64,000 nucleotides of DNA from Streptomyces radicis (lineage in GTDB: Bacteria > Actinomycetota > Actinomycetes > Streptomycetales > Streptomycetaceae), in assembly GCF_003626575.1 (NCBI RefSeq), contig NZ_RBDY01000002.1:310001-374000 (forward strand), read 5' to 3'. Positions 42,677-52,922 of the stretch are shown in pieces. The notes below the pieces were generated by a model. It was not told where the DNA came from. It searched no databases and saw only the letters and a list, made by a program, of their open reading frames with translations. Position 1 is the first letter of the stretch, and each line of letters opens with the position of its first letter. The position numbers were made by a program, and so were the translations under genes.

Positions 42677-43666
42677 ATGCCGTTCGGACTCGGCACGGCC
42701 GCGGCCGGCCTGCTGCTCGCGGCCTCGGTCTCCACGGCCGCCACGCTCGCCCCCGACCCGGCGCCGCCCTCGGCCCCGAGCGTCGTCCCGGCGTTCGGCG
42801 CGTTCCTCGGCTCGGGCCCCGAGGGCGTGCACCGCGCCACCGGGCTCACGCACTGGCTCGGCGGCGCCGAGCCGACCGTCGGCCACACCTATCTCCCCGG
42901 CGACCTGTGGTCCAACATCCGCGGCGGGCCCGGCTTCCTCGGCCCGTGGGCCGAGTGGCGCCGGGCCGACGCCGACCGGCTGTTCGTCCTCAACGTCCCC
43001 ATGCTGGAGCGCAACGAGGCCGGGCTGAGCGACCGCGAGGTCGCCCGCCAGCTGGCCAGGGGCGCGGAAGGGCAGTTCGACCACCACTTCCGCGCCCTGG
43101 CCGAGAACCTGGTGGGGCACGGGCTCGCCGACACGATCCTGGTGCTCGGCTGGGAGATGAACGGCACCACCTACAGCCACCGCTGCGCCCCCGACCCGGA
43201 CGCGTGGAAGGCGTACTGGCGGCGGATCGTGGAGACGATGCGCGACGTGGAGGGGCAGCGCCTCCGGTTCGACTTCGCGCCGAGCCGCGGCAGGGACGCG
43301 ATCGGCTGGGACCGCTGCTACCCCGGCGACGACGTGGTCGACATCGTCGGCATGGACTCCTACGACCAGCCCCCGGGCCACGACTTCGAGGACCATGTCA
43401 CCCAGCCGTACGGCCTGGCCTTCCACGCGGAGTTCGCGGCGGCGCACGGCAAGCCGATGTCGTTCCCCGAGTGGGGGCTCTTCCGCAACGGCGACAACCC
43501 CGCCTACATGCGCCGCATGCTGGCGTGGATCGAGGAGCACCAGCCGCTCTACCACACGATCAGCGACTACTGCCCGCACGGCGTGTGGCACTGCGGCGCG
43601 AACCCCGGCGCGTCCGCCGTCTTCCGCGCCGCCCTGGCCGGGAACGCGCCGGCCGGGAACCGATGA
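42677..43666 (+). CDS. Secreted GH26-like glycosyl hydrolase
   Basis: A 329-aa exported protein. A short signal-like N-terminus (AAAGLLLAASVSTAATLA) precedes the catalytic domain. GH26 hallmarks are seen: acid/base Glu160 in LGWEMNGTTY and nucleophile Glu265 in SFPEWGLF. It should cleave beta-mannan-like or related polysaccharide outside the cell. Divergent from the ATP-grasp/FAD pair, a pairing that suggests a shared polymer. The C-terminus ends in a 15-bp near-repeat (AGNAPAGNR). Confidence 0.82.
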   Translation: MPFGLGTAAAGLLLAASVSTAATLAPDPAPPSAPSVVPAFGAFLGSGPEGVHRATGLTHWLGGAEPTVGHTYLPGDLWSNIRGGPGFLGPWAEWRRADADRLFVLNVPMLERNEAGLSDREVARQLARGAEGQFDHHFRALAENLVGHGLADTILVLGWEMNGTTYSHRCAPDPDAWKAYWRRIVETMRDVEGQRLRFDFAPSRGRDAIGWDRCYPGDDVVDIVGMDSYDQPPGHDFEDHVTQPYGLAFHAEFAAAHGKPMSFPEWGLFRNGDNPAYMRRMLAWIEEHQPLYHTISDYCPHGVWHCGANPGASAVFRAALAGNAPAGNR

Positions 43667-43696
43667 GTTGACCCGCCGGGCGCGGTCAGCACCGGT

Positions 43697-44320
43697 ATGA
43701 CGAACTCACCCGCACCGCTCCCCGACCTGGGCCCGGCCACCCGCGCCGTCGCCGCGCTGCTCGAAGGCGTGGACGACTCCCGTTTCGCCGACCCCACGCC
43801 CTGCGAGGACTACCGCGTCGCCGACCTGCTGCACCACCTGATGGGCCTGACGCTCGCCTTCCGCGACGCCGCCCGCAAGGACCTCGGGCCGCTGACCGCC
43901 ACCGACCCCGCGTCCCCCGACGCCCCCGTGCCTTCCCTCGGCCCCGACTGGCGCGAGCGGCTGCGCGCCCAGCTGACCGAGCTGGCCGAGGCGTGGCGCG
44001 ACCCGGGCGCGTGGGAGGGCGAGACCCAGGCGGGCGGCATCACGCTGCCAGGGGCGATCGCCGGACAGGTCGCGTTGAACGAAGTCCTGCTGCACGGCTG
44101 GGACTTGGCGAGAGCCACGGGGCAGCCCTACGCGGCCGACGAGGCGAGCGCCGAGGTGTCGATCGCGCTGCTCGCCGCCGACGCGGACGACGCCGCCCGC
44201 GAGGGCACGGGATTCGGCCGCGTCGTGCCGGTCCCCGACGGCGCCTCGCCCCTCGACCGCGCGGTGGGCCTCAGCGGCCGCCACCCCGGCTGGGCCCCGC
44301 CGCGCCGGGCGGATGCTTAG
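43697..44320 (+). CDS. TIGR03086/MDMPI-type metal-binding protein
   Basis: A 207-aa DinB-fold protein: FADPTPCEDYRVADLLHHLMG and LNEVLLHGWDLARATGQP hold the three His usually coordinating a metal in mycothiol-dependent maleylpyruvate-isomerase-like proteins. Substrate unknown. Confidence 0.87.
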   Translation: MTNSPAPLPDLGPATRAVAALLEGVDDSRFADPTPCEDYRVADLLHHLMGLTLAFRDAARKDLGPLTATDPASPDAPVPSLGPDWRERLRAQLTELAEAWRDPGAWEGETQAGGITLPGAIAGQVALNEVLLHGWDLARATGQPYAADEASAEVSIALLAADADDAAREGTGFGRVVPVPDGASPLDRAVGLSGRHPGWAPPRRADA

Positions 44321-44357
44321 CACCCCGGGCGAACGGCGGGGCCCGCGTCGCACCGGG

Positions 44358-46093
<1,736 letters not shown>

Positions 46094-46174
46094 TGTGCAA
46101 ACTCGCCCTTCCACGCTAACGGCACACCGGGCGGGCTGAACAGAGGGCCGTGATTCTTACGCGATGATCGGAGC

Positions 46175-47518
46175 GTGACGGCACCCGAACACCACGCCCC
46201 GCCGGACGGTCCGCCCCCGCCACGCGCCCCGGCGCACGAGCCCGCGCACGGCCATGCGCACGGCCCCGTCGCTCCCGTCTCGGGACAGCTGCGGCGGCTG
46301 ATCGCCGCGGTGCTGATCCCGTTCGCGGTCGCCATGGTGGCGGGCGTCGCGCTGCTGTGGCCCGACGGTGCGCCCGAGGGGCACGAGCACACCGGGGTGG
46401 GCTTCGACCAGCAGTTGGAGGAGGCCAGGGTGACGGGCGTCACCGAGGTCGCGTGCGACGAGGTCGGCGTCGTGGTGCCCGAGGGGCTGGGCGGGACGTG
46501 CGAGCAGGCGACGGTCGAGGTGACGTCGGGGCCCGACGCGGGGCGGACGTTCACCGAGCTGGTGCCGCCCGACGCGACGCGGCGCTACGAGACGGGCCAG
46601 GACGTGGTCGTCGCCCACGCGCCGGACGCCCCCACGGAGTTGCAGTACCGCGTCACGGATGTGAAACGCACCGTGCCGATGCTCGTGCTGGCCGCGGTGT
46701 TCGCGCTGGCCGTGGTCGCGGTGGGGCGGCTGCGGGGGCTGCTCGCGCTCGCGGGCCTCGGGGTGAGCTTCGCGGTGCTGACGCTGTTCATCCTGCCCGC
46801 GATCCTGCGCGGCTCGAATCCCTTGATCGTGGCGGTGATCGGGGGCAGCGTGATCATGCTGGTGACGCTGTACCTGTGCCACGGGATCAACGCCCGCACC
46901 TCGGTCGCCGTCCTCGGCACGCTGGTGTCGCTGCTGCTGATCGGGCTGTTGGGCTCGGCGTTCATGGGCTGGGCGCACCTGACGGGGAACACCGACGAGC
47001 AGACGGGCCTCGTGCACAGCCTCTATCCGGGGATCGAGATCAAGGGGCTGCTGCTCGCCGGGATCCTGATCGGCTCGCTCGGCGTGCTCGACGACGTGAC
47101 CGTGACGCAGACATCGGCGGTGTGGGAGCTGAAGCTGGCGGAGCCGGGCGCGAGTTGGCTCAAGCTCTACCGGGCGGGGATGCGGATCGGCAGGGACCAC
47201 ATCGCGTCGGTGGTGAACACGCTGGTGCTCGCGTACGCGGGGGCGGCGCTGCCTTTGCTGCTGTTGTTCACCATCGCACAGAGCGGGGTGGAAACCGTGG
47301 CGTTCAGCGAGCTGGTGGCCGAGGAGATCGTCAGGACGCTGGTGGGCTCGATCGGCCTGGTGGCCTCGGTGCCGGTGACGACGGTGCTGGCCGCGCTCGT
47401 GGTGAGCGCCGACCGGGGACAGCGGGAACGGGTGGGGCGGGAGGCGACGGCCCAGGTGGCGGCGGCCGGGGCGGGGCGGGCCGCTACCAACCGCCACCGG
47501 AGGAGGAGGAAGAGGTGA
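46175..47518 (+). CDS. YibE/F family multi-spanning membrane protein
   Basis: A 447-aa protein: His/Pro-rich cytosolic N-terminus (~40 residues), a first helix, an external domain of ~130 residues, then seven or so helices with the YibE/F pattern (GRLRGLLALAGLGVSFAVLTLFILPAIL, LGVLDDVTVTQTSAVWEL). Distant relatives are proposed transporters. GTG start. Its last 35 nt overlap the convergent DUF5326 gene. Confidence 0.87.
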   Translation: MTAPEHHAPPDGPPPPRAPAHEPAHGHAHGPVAPVSGQLRRLIAAVLIPFAVAMVAGVALLWPDGAPEGHEHTGVGFDQQLEEARVTGVTEVACDEVGVVVPEGLGGTCEQATVEVTSGPDAGRTFTELVPPDATRRYETGQDVVVAHAPDAPTELQYRVTDVKRTVPMLVLAAVFALAVVAVGRLRGLLALAGLGVSFAVLTLFILPAILRGSNPLIVAVIGGSVIMLVTLYLCHGINARTSVAVLGTLVSLLLIGLLGSAFMGWAHLTGNTDEQTGLVHSLYPGIEIKGLLLAGILIGSLGVLDDVTVTQTSAVWELKLAEPGASWLKLYRAGMRIGRDHIASVVNTLVLAYAGAALPLLLLFTIAQSGVETVAFSELVAEEIVRTLVGSIGLVASVPVTTVLAALVVSADRGQRERVGREATAQVAAAGAGRAATNRHRRRRKR

Positions 47519-47696
47519 ACTTCCGCACCACGAAGATCAGGATCGCGACCAGGGCCGCGAACAGCAGCACGCGGAAGAGCATCCCGATGAGCCAGGTGAT
47601 CACGCCGATCAGCAGGGTGCCGAAGACCGCGAGCGCGATGGTGGGGATGGCGATCCACCGCACCCACCACGGCAGTGTCATAAAGGCTTCCTTCAT
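47484..47696 (-). CDS. DUF5326 small membrane protein
   Basis: A 70-aa protein: WWVRWIAIPTIALAVFGTLLIGVITWLIGMLFRVLLFAALVA in two helices (shown in parts: helix 1 near residues 10-30, helix 2 near 33-52) and a Ser-rich C-terminus ending SSSGGGW. Streptomyces-specific family without known role. Overlaps yibE/F tail-to-tail by 35 nt. Confidence 0.8.
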   Translation of the reverse strand: MKEAFMTLPWWVRWIAIPTIALAVFGTLLIGVITWLIGMLFRVLLFAALVAILIFVVRKFTSSSSSGGGW

Positions 47697-47847
47697 TGCC
47701 ACGGCTCCTGTTCCACACGTACCCGACACCTTGAGCTTAAGCGCGCGGGAGCCCCGCCGGGAGCCCCACCGGCCCCCGTCGGCCCCTGACCGTTCCCTGA
47801 CACGACCCTGAGAAGCGGCCCCCTCGACCCTCGGGCCGGCGCCCGGA

Positions 47848-48165
47848 TCAGCCCTCGGGCGGCGAGAAGACCACCATCACCCGCAGGTCCTCGGTGATGT
47901 GGTGGAAGCGGGCCGGGGTCCCGGCCGGGACATAGACCACGCTGCCGCGCGCCACCATGGTCGTCTCCTCGCCCACGGTCATCGACGCCCGGCCGCTGAC
48001 CACGAAGTTGAGCACGTCCTGGCGCTGCGGGCGCTGGGTGTCCTGCGCCCCGGCGTCGAGCGCGTAGAGGCCGACGGACAGGTTGCGTTCGCGAAGAAAG
48101 CGCAGGTACGCGCCATTGTGGGCGAGCCTTTCCGCCTCCAGGCGATCCAGCCGGAACTCCTTCAT
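47848..48165 (-). CDS. Cupin-domain protein
   Basis: A 105-aa single cupin: DVLNFVVSGRASMTVGEE and GSVVYVPAGTPARFHHI are the two cupin motifs, although the metal-binding His set is incomplete (first motif lacks HxH). Possibly a small-ligand-binding or regulatory protein. Divergent from the holin-like gene. Confidence 0.87.
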   Translation of the reverse strand: MKEFRLDRLEAERLAHNGAYLRFLRERNLSVGLYALDAGAQDTQRPQRQDVLNFVVSGRASMTVGEETTMVARGSVVYVPAGTPARFHHITEDLRVMVVFSPPEG

Positions 48166-48213
48166 CGGCTCATCCCCCTTGCGCCACCGGTGCCATCTGA
48201 AACGATCTCCTGT

Positions 48214-48594
48214 ATGACAAGCATCCTGATCCGGTTCGTCGCCAACGCGGTGGCCCTCGGCGTCGCCGTATGGCTGCTGGGCGACATCTCCCTCGGCGAG
48301 GAAGACGCCAGCACGGCAAGCAAGACGGGCACGCTGCTCTTCGTCGCGCTGATCTTCGGGCTGGTGAACCTCATCGTCAAGCCCATCGTGAAGTTCTTCT
48401 CCATGCCCCTGCTGATCCTGACCCTGGGCCTGTTCACGCTGGTGATCAACGCCCTGATGCTCCTGCTCACCGACTGGATCGTGGGGGACTCCTTCGAGGT
48501 CGACGGCTTCGGCGCCGCCGTGCTTGGCGGTCTGATCATCTCGATCGTCTCGTGGGCGGTCAACATGGTCCTGGACCGCGACGACGACGACTGA
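48214..48594 (+). CDS. Phage-holin-like family (DUF) 4-helix membrane protein
   Basis: A 126-aa protein with four hydrophobic helices: IRFVANAVALGVAVWLLG, LLFVALIFGLVNLIVKPIV, MPLLILTLGLFTLVINALML and AAVLGGLIISIVSWAVNMVL, ending in acidic DRDDDD. Matches the mycobacterial/Streptomyces 'phage holin family' (TIGR/PF04020-like). Housekeeping membrane protein; name does not mean it is from a phage. Confidence 0.87.
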   Translation: MTSILIRFVANAVALGVAVWLLGDISLGEEDASTASKTGTLLFVALIFGLVNLIVKPIVKFFSMPLLILTLGLFTLVINALMLLLTDWIVGDSFEVDGFGAAVLGGLIISIVSWAVNMVLDRDDDD

Positions 48595-48614
48595 TGACGA
48601 ACGATTGGTGACCG

Positions 48615-49139
48615 ATGACGACTGAGCCCCGCCCAGGCACCTACCGCGTGTGCTTCGTGTGCAGCGGGAACATCTGCCGCTCGCCCATGGCCGAGGTCGT
48701 CCTGCGGGCGCGGCTCGACGAGCGCGGCCTGGGCGGGCGGGTCGCCGTGGACAGCGCGGGCACGGGCGACTGGCACGCGGGCGACCCCGCGGACGCGCGC
48801 GCGTGGGCGGCGTTGGACGAGGCCGGTTACGCCGTGGGTCCCGACGACCACGCGGCGCGCTGCTTCGACCCCGGCTGGTTCGGGCGCTACGACCTGGTCG
48901 TGGCGCTCGACCGCGGCCACGAACGCGCCCTGCGGCGGCTCGCCCCGACCGCGGCCGACGCGGCGAAGGTCAGGCTGCTGCTGGCCGGGCCCGCGCACGC
49001 GGGCGCCCCCGACGTGCCCGACCCGTACTACGGCGACGACGCGGGCTTCGCGGCCTGCCTCGCGATCATCGAGGGCGGCATGCCGGACGTGCTCGAGGCG
49101 ATCGACCGGGGGCTGGCGGGGCGGGTGGGTCCGACGTGA
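48615..49139 (+). CDS. ptpA: Low-molecular-weight protein-tyrosine phosphatase
   Basis: A 174-aa LMW-PTP: P-loop VCSGNICRSP with catalytic Cys16 and Arg22, and general-acid Asp in VPDPYYGDD. It dephosphorylates phosphotyrosine proteins. The stop overlaps the fructosamine kinase GTG by 4 nt, an arrangement common in Streptomyces. Confidence 0.94.
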   Translation: MTTEPRPGTYRVCFVCSGNICRSPMAEVVLRARLDERGLGGRVAVDSAGTGDWHAGDPADARAWAALDEAGYAVGPDDHAARCFDPGWFGRYDLVVALDRGHERALRRLAPTAADAAKVRLLLAGPAHAGAPDVPDPYYGDDAGFAACLAIIEGGMPDVLEAIDRGLAGRVGPT

Positions 49140-50020
49140 ACGCGAACGGTCTCGCCCGCCGCGTCGCCGCCCTGACCGGCGCGGGCTCAGGGGCCGCGCA
49201 CCCGGTCGGCGGCGGCGAGATCTGCGCGGCCTACCGGGTCGAACTGGACGACGGCAGAACGGTGTTCGCCAAGACGCTGGCCGACGCCGCGCCCGACTTC
49301 TTCGCCGCCGAGGCCGCCGGGCTCGACCTGCTGCGCACCACGGGCGCGGTGGCGATCCCCGGCGTGCTCGCGGCCGTTCCCGACCTGCTGGTGCTGGAGT
49401 GGGTGACGGCCGAGGAGCCGACGCCGGCGCGCGCCGAGCGCCTGGGGCGCGAGCTGGCCGCGCTGCACGCCACGCCCGCGCCGCACTACGGAACGCGCGG
49501 GCCGCTGTATCTGGGACCCGTGCCCCTCGAGACCCCGGTGCCTCCGGTCGCCGACCCTGGTGGCTGGCCCGCGTTCCACGCGGAGTTCAGGCTGCTGCCG
49601 CTGCTGCGTCTCGCCAGGGACAGCGGCGGGATCGCGCCGGGGGACGCGGCGGTGGTGGAACGCCTCTGCGCCGCGATCGACGAGGTGGCGGGCGAGGCCC
49701 AGCCGCCCGCGGTGATCCATGGCGACCTGTGGGCCGGGAACGTCCTGTGGGGCGAGACCCTTTCGCACCTGATCGACCCGGCCGCGCAGGGCGGGCACCC
49801 GGAGCAGGACCTGGCGTTCCTCGAGCTGTCCCGCTGCCCGCACATCGACCGGCTGCTCGCGGCCTACGAGGAGATCCGCCCCCTGCCGGGCCGCGCGGGC
49901 CGCGCGCCGCTGCACAGCCTGCACCACATCCTCATCCACGCCGCGCTGTTCGGCGGCTCCTACGGCCCGCAGAGCGCGGCGGCGGCCCGGGCGGCGCTGG
50001 CCGCCGCGGGGACCTCCTGA
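49136..50020 (+). CDS. Fructosamine/ketosamine-3-kinase family protein
   Basis: A 294-aa protein with kinase-like fold: VFAKTLADAAPDFFAAEAAGLDLL, LLVLEWV, catalytic loop VIHGDLWAGNVLW and LIDPAAQGGHPEQDLAFLEL. The family phosphorylates ketosamines so that glycated protein amines are released. Coupled with ptpA (bacterial LMW-PTPs of this context are candidate ketosamine-phosphate phosphatases). Confidence 0.9.
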   Translation: MNANGLARRVAALTGAGSGAAHPVGGGEICAAYRVELDDGRTVFAKTLADAAPDFFAAEAAGLDLLRTTGAVAIPGVLAAVPDLLVLEWVTAEEPTPARAERLGRELAALHATPAPHYGTRGPLYLGPVPLETPVPPVADPGGWPAFHAEFRLLPLLRLARDSGGIAPGDAAVVERLCAAIDEVAGEAQPPAVIHGDLWAGNVLWGETLSHLIDPAAQGGHPEQDLAFLELSRCPHIDRLLAAYEEIRPLPGRAGRAPLHSLHHILIHAALFGGSYGPQSAAAARAALAAAGTS

Positions 50021-50061
50021 GCCGCGCCCTACCCTGGGGGCGTGGAAAGGGGCGCACGCGC

Positions 50062-51252
50062 ATGATCGGGCACAACGGGGCGGAAATCGACGGGGTCGGT
50101 GGCCTCGGCGGACTCGACGGGGTCGGCGAGGGGACGCGGGCCGTGCGGGCCGGGCTGCCCGACGCCGAGCCGTACAGGCCGCCGATGCCGGGCCCCGTGC
50201 TCGCCGCGCACTACCACCTGCCGGGCGACCCGGCCGCCGCCCCCTACGGCTACGGCCGCGAGGCCAATCCCACCTGGACCCTGCTCGAACGGGCCGTCGC
50301 CGATCTCGAGTCGCCCACCGCGCCCGCCCACGCGACCGTCTTCCCCTCGGGGATCGCGGCGACCGCGGCCGTGCTGTTCGCCCTGCTCCGCCCAGGCGAC
50401 ACCGCCGTGCTCCCGTCCGACGGCTACCAGTTGCTGCCGCGGGTCCGCGCGCGCCTCGAGGCGTTCGGCGTGACCTTCCGCACCGCGCCCACCGGCGGCG
50501 ACGCCCAACTCGCCGCGCTGGACGGCGGGGTGCGGCTGCTCTGGCTGGAGACCCCGTCCAACCCCGGGCTCGACGTGTGCGACATCCGCCGCCTCTGCGC
50601 CGCAGCGCACGCCGGGGGCGCGCTCGTCGCCGTGGACAACACCCTCGCAACCCCCCTCGGCCAGCGCCCCCTCGACCTGGGCGCCGACCTGTCCGTGGCC
50701 AGCGGCACCAAGGCGTTCAACGGCCACGGCGACGTCCTCCTCGGCTATGTCGCGACGCGCGACGACCGCCTGGCCGACGAGATCCGCGCGTGGCGCACCA
50801 CCACGGGCGCCATCCTCGGCCCCATGGAGGCGTGGCTCGCGCACCGCGGCCTGGCCACGCTGCACCTGCGCACCGACCGGCAGCAGGCCAACGCGCTCGC
50901 CGTCGCCGCCGCCCTGCGCGAGCGGCCCGAGGTGACCGGGCTGCGCTACCCGGGCCTGCCCGACGACCCCGCGCACGCCACCGCGGCGGCGCAGATGCGG
51001 CGTTACGGCTGTGTGGTGTCGTTCACGCTGCCCGACCGGGAGCGCGCCGAGCGCTTCCTCGCCGCGCTCTCGCTCGTGGGCGACGCCACGAGCTTCGGCG
51101 GCGTCCGCTCCACGGCGGAGCGGCGCGCGCGGTGGGGCGGGGACCCGGTGGCGGAGGGGTTCATCAGGCTCTCGGTCGGCGTGGAGGACGCCGATGACCT
51201 GATCGCCGACCTGTGTGCCGCCCTCGACACGGCGAGTGAAGCGCGCCCGTGA
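50062..51252 (+). CDS. Cys/Met-metabolism PLP enzyme (cystathionine gamma-lyase type)
   Basis: A 396-aa fold-type I lyase: YGYGREANPTWTLLERAVADLE, SGIAATAAVLFALLRPGD, WLETPSNPGLDV, DNTLATPLGQRPL and the PLP-lysine segment SGTKAFNGHGDVLLG. It cleaves cystathionine or a related thioether. A Gly-rich N-terminus (EIDGVGGLGGLDGVGEG) precedes the fold. Confidence 0.9.
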   Translation: MIGHNGAEIDGVGGLGGLDGVGEGTRAVRAGLPDAEPYRPPMPGPVLAAHYHLPGDPAAAPYGYGREANPTWTLLERAVADLESPTAPAHATVFPSGIAATAAVLFALLRPGDTAVLPSDGYQLLPRVRARLEAFGVTFRTAPTGGDAQLAALDGGVRLLWLETPSNPGLDVCDIRRLCAAAHAGGALVAVDNTLATPLGQRPLDLGADLSVASGTKAFNGHGDVLLGYVATRDDRLADEIRAWRTTTGAILGPMEAWLAHRGLATLHLRTDRQQANALAVAAALRERPEVTGLRYPGLPDDPAHATAAAQMRRYGCVVSFTLPDRERAERFLAALSLVGDATSFGGVRSTAERRARWGGDPVAEGFIRLSVGVEDADDLIADLCAALDTASEARP

Positions 51253-51289
51253 GGTTTCACGGGGCGGCCCCCGGGCCACAAGTCTCTCC

Positions 51290-51781
51290 ATGGCCCACGC
51301 ACAACCGGTGGTCAAGCGCACGGCCCGCGCCATCCTGCTCGACGGGTACGACCTGATCGTCATCAAGCGCACCAAGCCGGGCCGCCCGCCGTACTGGATC
51401 ACCCCGGGCGGCGGCGTCGAGCCCGAGGACGCCACCGTGCTCGACGCCCTGCACCGCGAGGTGTCCGAGGAGCTCGGCGCGGAGATCACCGATGTGGTGC
51501 CCGCGTTCGTGGACACCGTGCCGCACGTCCCCGAGCCGGGCGACGGCTGTCCCCCCGGGCTCAAGGTGCAGCACTTCTTCGTGTGCCGCCTGCTGTCGAT
51601 GGACCCGTCGCTGCGGCACGGGCCCGAGGTGGAAGCGCCGTGCGGCACCTACGAGATCGTGCGGCTGCCGTTCACGCCCGAGGGCCTCGACTCCGTCGAC
51701 CTGGTGCCGCTCTCGCTGCGCTCCTACCTCACGCGGAACATCCCCGGCATCCACACGCTGCTGGCGCGCGACCTGGTCTGA
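51290..51781 (+). CDS. NUDIX hydrolase
   Basis: A 163-aa protein with a full Nudix box GGGVEPEDATVLDALHREVSEELGAE (Gly-x5-Glu-x7-REVSEELGA). Hydrolyses nucleoside-diphosphate-linked compounds; substrate unknown. Its TGA begins an 18-bp tandem duplication. Confidence 0.92.
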   Translation: MAHAQPVVKRTARAILLDGYDLIVIKRTKPGRPPYWITPGGGVEPEDATVLDALHREVSEELGAEITDVVPAFVDTVPHVPEPGDGCPPGLKVQHFFVCRLLSMDPSLRHGPEVEAPCGTYEIVRLPFTPEGLDSVDLVPLSLRSYLTRNIPGIHTLLARDLV

Positions 51782-51814
51782 ACGCGCCGCGAGGCGTGAA
51801 CGCGCCGCCCGGCG
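51779..51814 (+). repeat. 18-bp tandem duplication starting at the NUDIX stop codon
   Basis: TGAACGCGCCGCGAGGCG (51779-51796) is followed by TGAACGCGCCGCCCGGCG (51797-51814), 16 of 18 bases equal, giving a second in-frame TGA. Confidence 0.85.
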
Positions 51815-51826
51815 TGCGCCCCGCGC

Positions 51827-52858
51827 TCAGCCGAACCAGCCGCCCGCGCGCCCCCCGCCGCCCGGCGTCGTGCGCTGGGCGCGCTCCAGGGCGCGGCGCG
51901 CCTCCTCGCGCCACGCCTCCGCGTCCGGCGGGGGCGGCGGCTCGACCGCGGGCGCCCCCGCCGGGGGGAGCGCGCGCGCCGGCGCGGAACGCCCGTTGAG
52001 CTCCCGCGTGCGCCGCACCTGCGCGTCCCTGGCCGCGCCGAAGAAGTCGCCGCCCTTGCGCTTGTAGTCGTCGGTCCCCCAGTCGCGCGCGGTGCGCCGT
52101 GCCGCCTTGACCAGCTGCGGGATGTGCTTGGCGCAGTGGATGTACGCCTCGACCACGTCGATGCGCACCCACAGCTCGGCCCGCCGCCCCGGCACCGTCT
52201 CCCGCGGCAGCTCGGGGTGGATCGCGCGCAGCTCGGCGTCGGGGACGACGCGGGCGCGGCCGTTGATGTGCAGGCCGATCCTCGCCCGGTCGAAGTCCAT
52301 CAGCAGCAGGCCCGCGTGGGGGTTCTCCGAGATGTTGCCGAGGGAGGCGTGCACGCCGTTGCCCCGGTACTCGGGATACGCGAGGGAGCGCGGGTCGAGC
52401 ACGTGCAGGAAGCCGGGCGGCCCGGCGCGGAAGGAGCTGTCGCACTCGCCGTCGCGGTCGGCCGTGGCCAGGAAGAACATCTCCTGCCTGGCGACGAACT
52501 CCCGCATGCGCTCGTTGAGATGGTCGAGCACCTGCTCGTCGTAGAACCGGTCGGCGCGCTGCTCGGTGCCGAGCCTCCGCTGCCACGCGTGCTCGCCGTC
52601 GCTGCCCGGGCGGCCCGAGCGGTCCGGCGCGGCCTGCCACTCGGCCTGGGGCGGGGGCGCGAGCGGGGGCGCGGGTGGTATGGCGGGGGCGCTCGGTGCG
52701 ACCGGCGGGCGCGCGGGAGGCAACGGGGCGACCACGCCCCTGTCCGTCCGCTCGGTCCGCACCGGCAGCGGCGGCCGCTCCGGGCGGACGGGCCTGACCG
52801 GCAGCGGGCCGTTCCCTTCACTTCCTGTGCCTGGCATCCCTGTCATGCGTCGCTTCAC
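51827..52858 (-). CDS. Pyridoxamine 5'-phosphate oxidase-like flavin/F420-binding protein
   Basis: A protein of up to 343 aa. The first ~95 residues are Pro/Ala/Arg-rich and disordered. The core (residues ~110-260) is a PNPOx-like split barrel: QEMFFLATADRDGECDSSF, FLHVLDPRSLAYPEYRGNG, NPHAGLLLMDFDR, LHINGRARVV. Such proteins bind FMN, F420 or haem. GTG 52858, ATG 52846 and ATG 52837 are all possible starts. The neighbour downstream in the same direction (52923) is a flavohaemoglobin-like protein. Confidence 0.8.
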   Translation of the reverse strand: MKRRMTGMPGTGSEGNGPLPVRPVRPERPPLPVRTERTDRGVVAPLPPARPPVAPSAPAIPPAPPLAPPPQAEWQAAPDRSGRPGSDGEHAWQRRLGTEQRADRFYDEQVLDHLNERMREFVARQEMFFLATADRDGECDSSFRAGPPGFLHVLDPRSLAYPEYRGNGVHASLGNISENPHAGLLLMDFDRARIGLHINGRARVVPDAELRAIHPELPRETVPGRRAELWVRIDVVEAYIHCAKHIPQLVKAARRTARDWGTDDYKRKGGDFFGAARDAQVRRTRELNGRSAPARALPPAGAPAVEPPPPPDAEAWREEARRALERAQRTTPGGGGRAGGWFG

Positions 52859-52922
52859 TTCTCGGTGTCGTGCGTCAGATCGTCGTCGTCGGATGTGCTC
52901 GGGGGTACGGCGGGGGCGTGGG

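Noticed and set aside
48214..48594. Prophage fragment suggested by a holin-like protein
   Set aside because: This four-helix family is a normal chromosomal gene in actinobacteria and no phage genes surround it.
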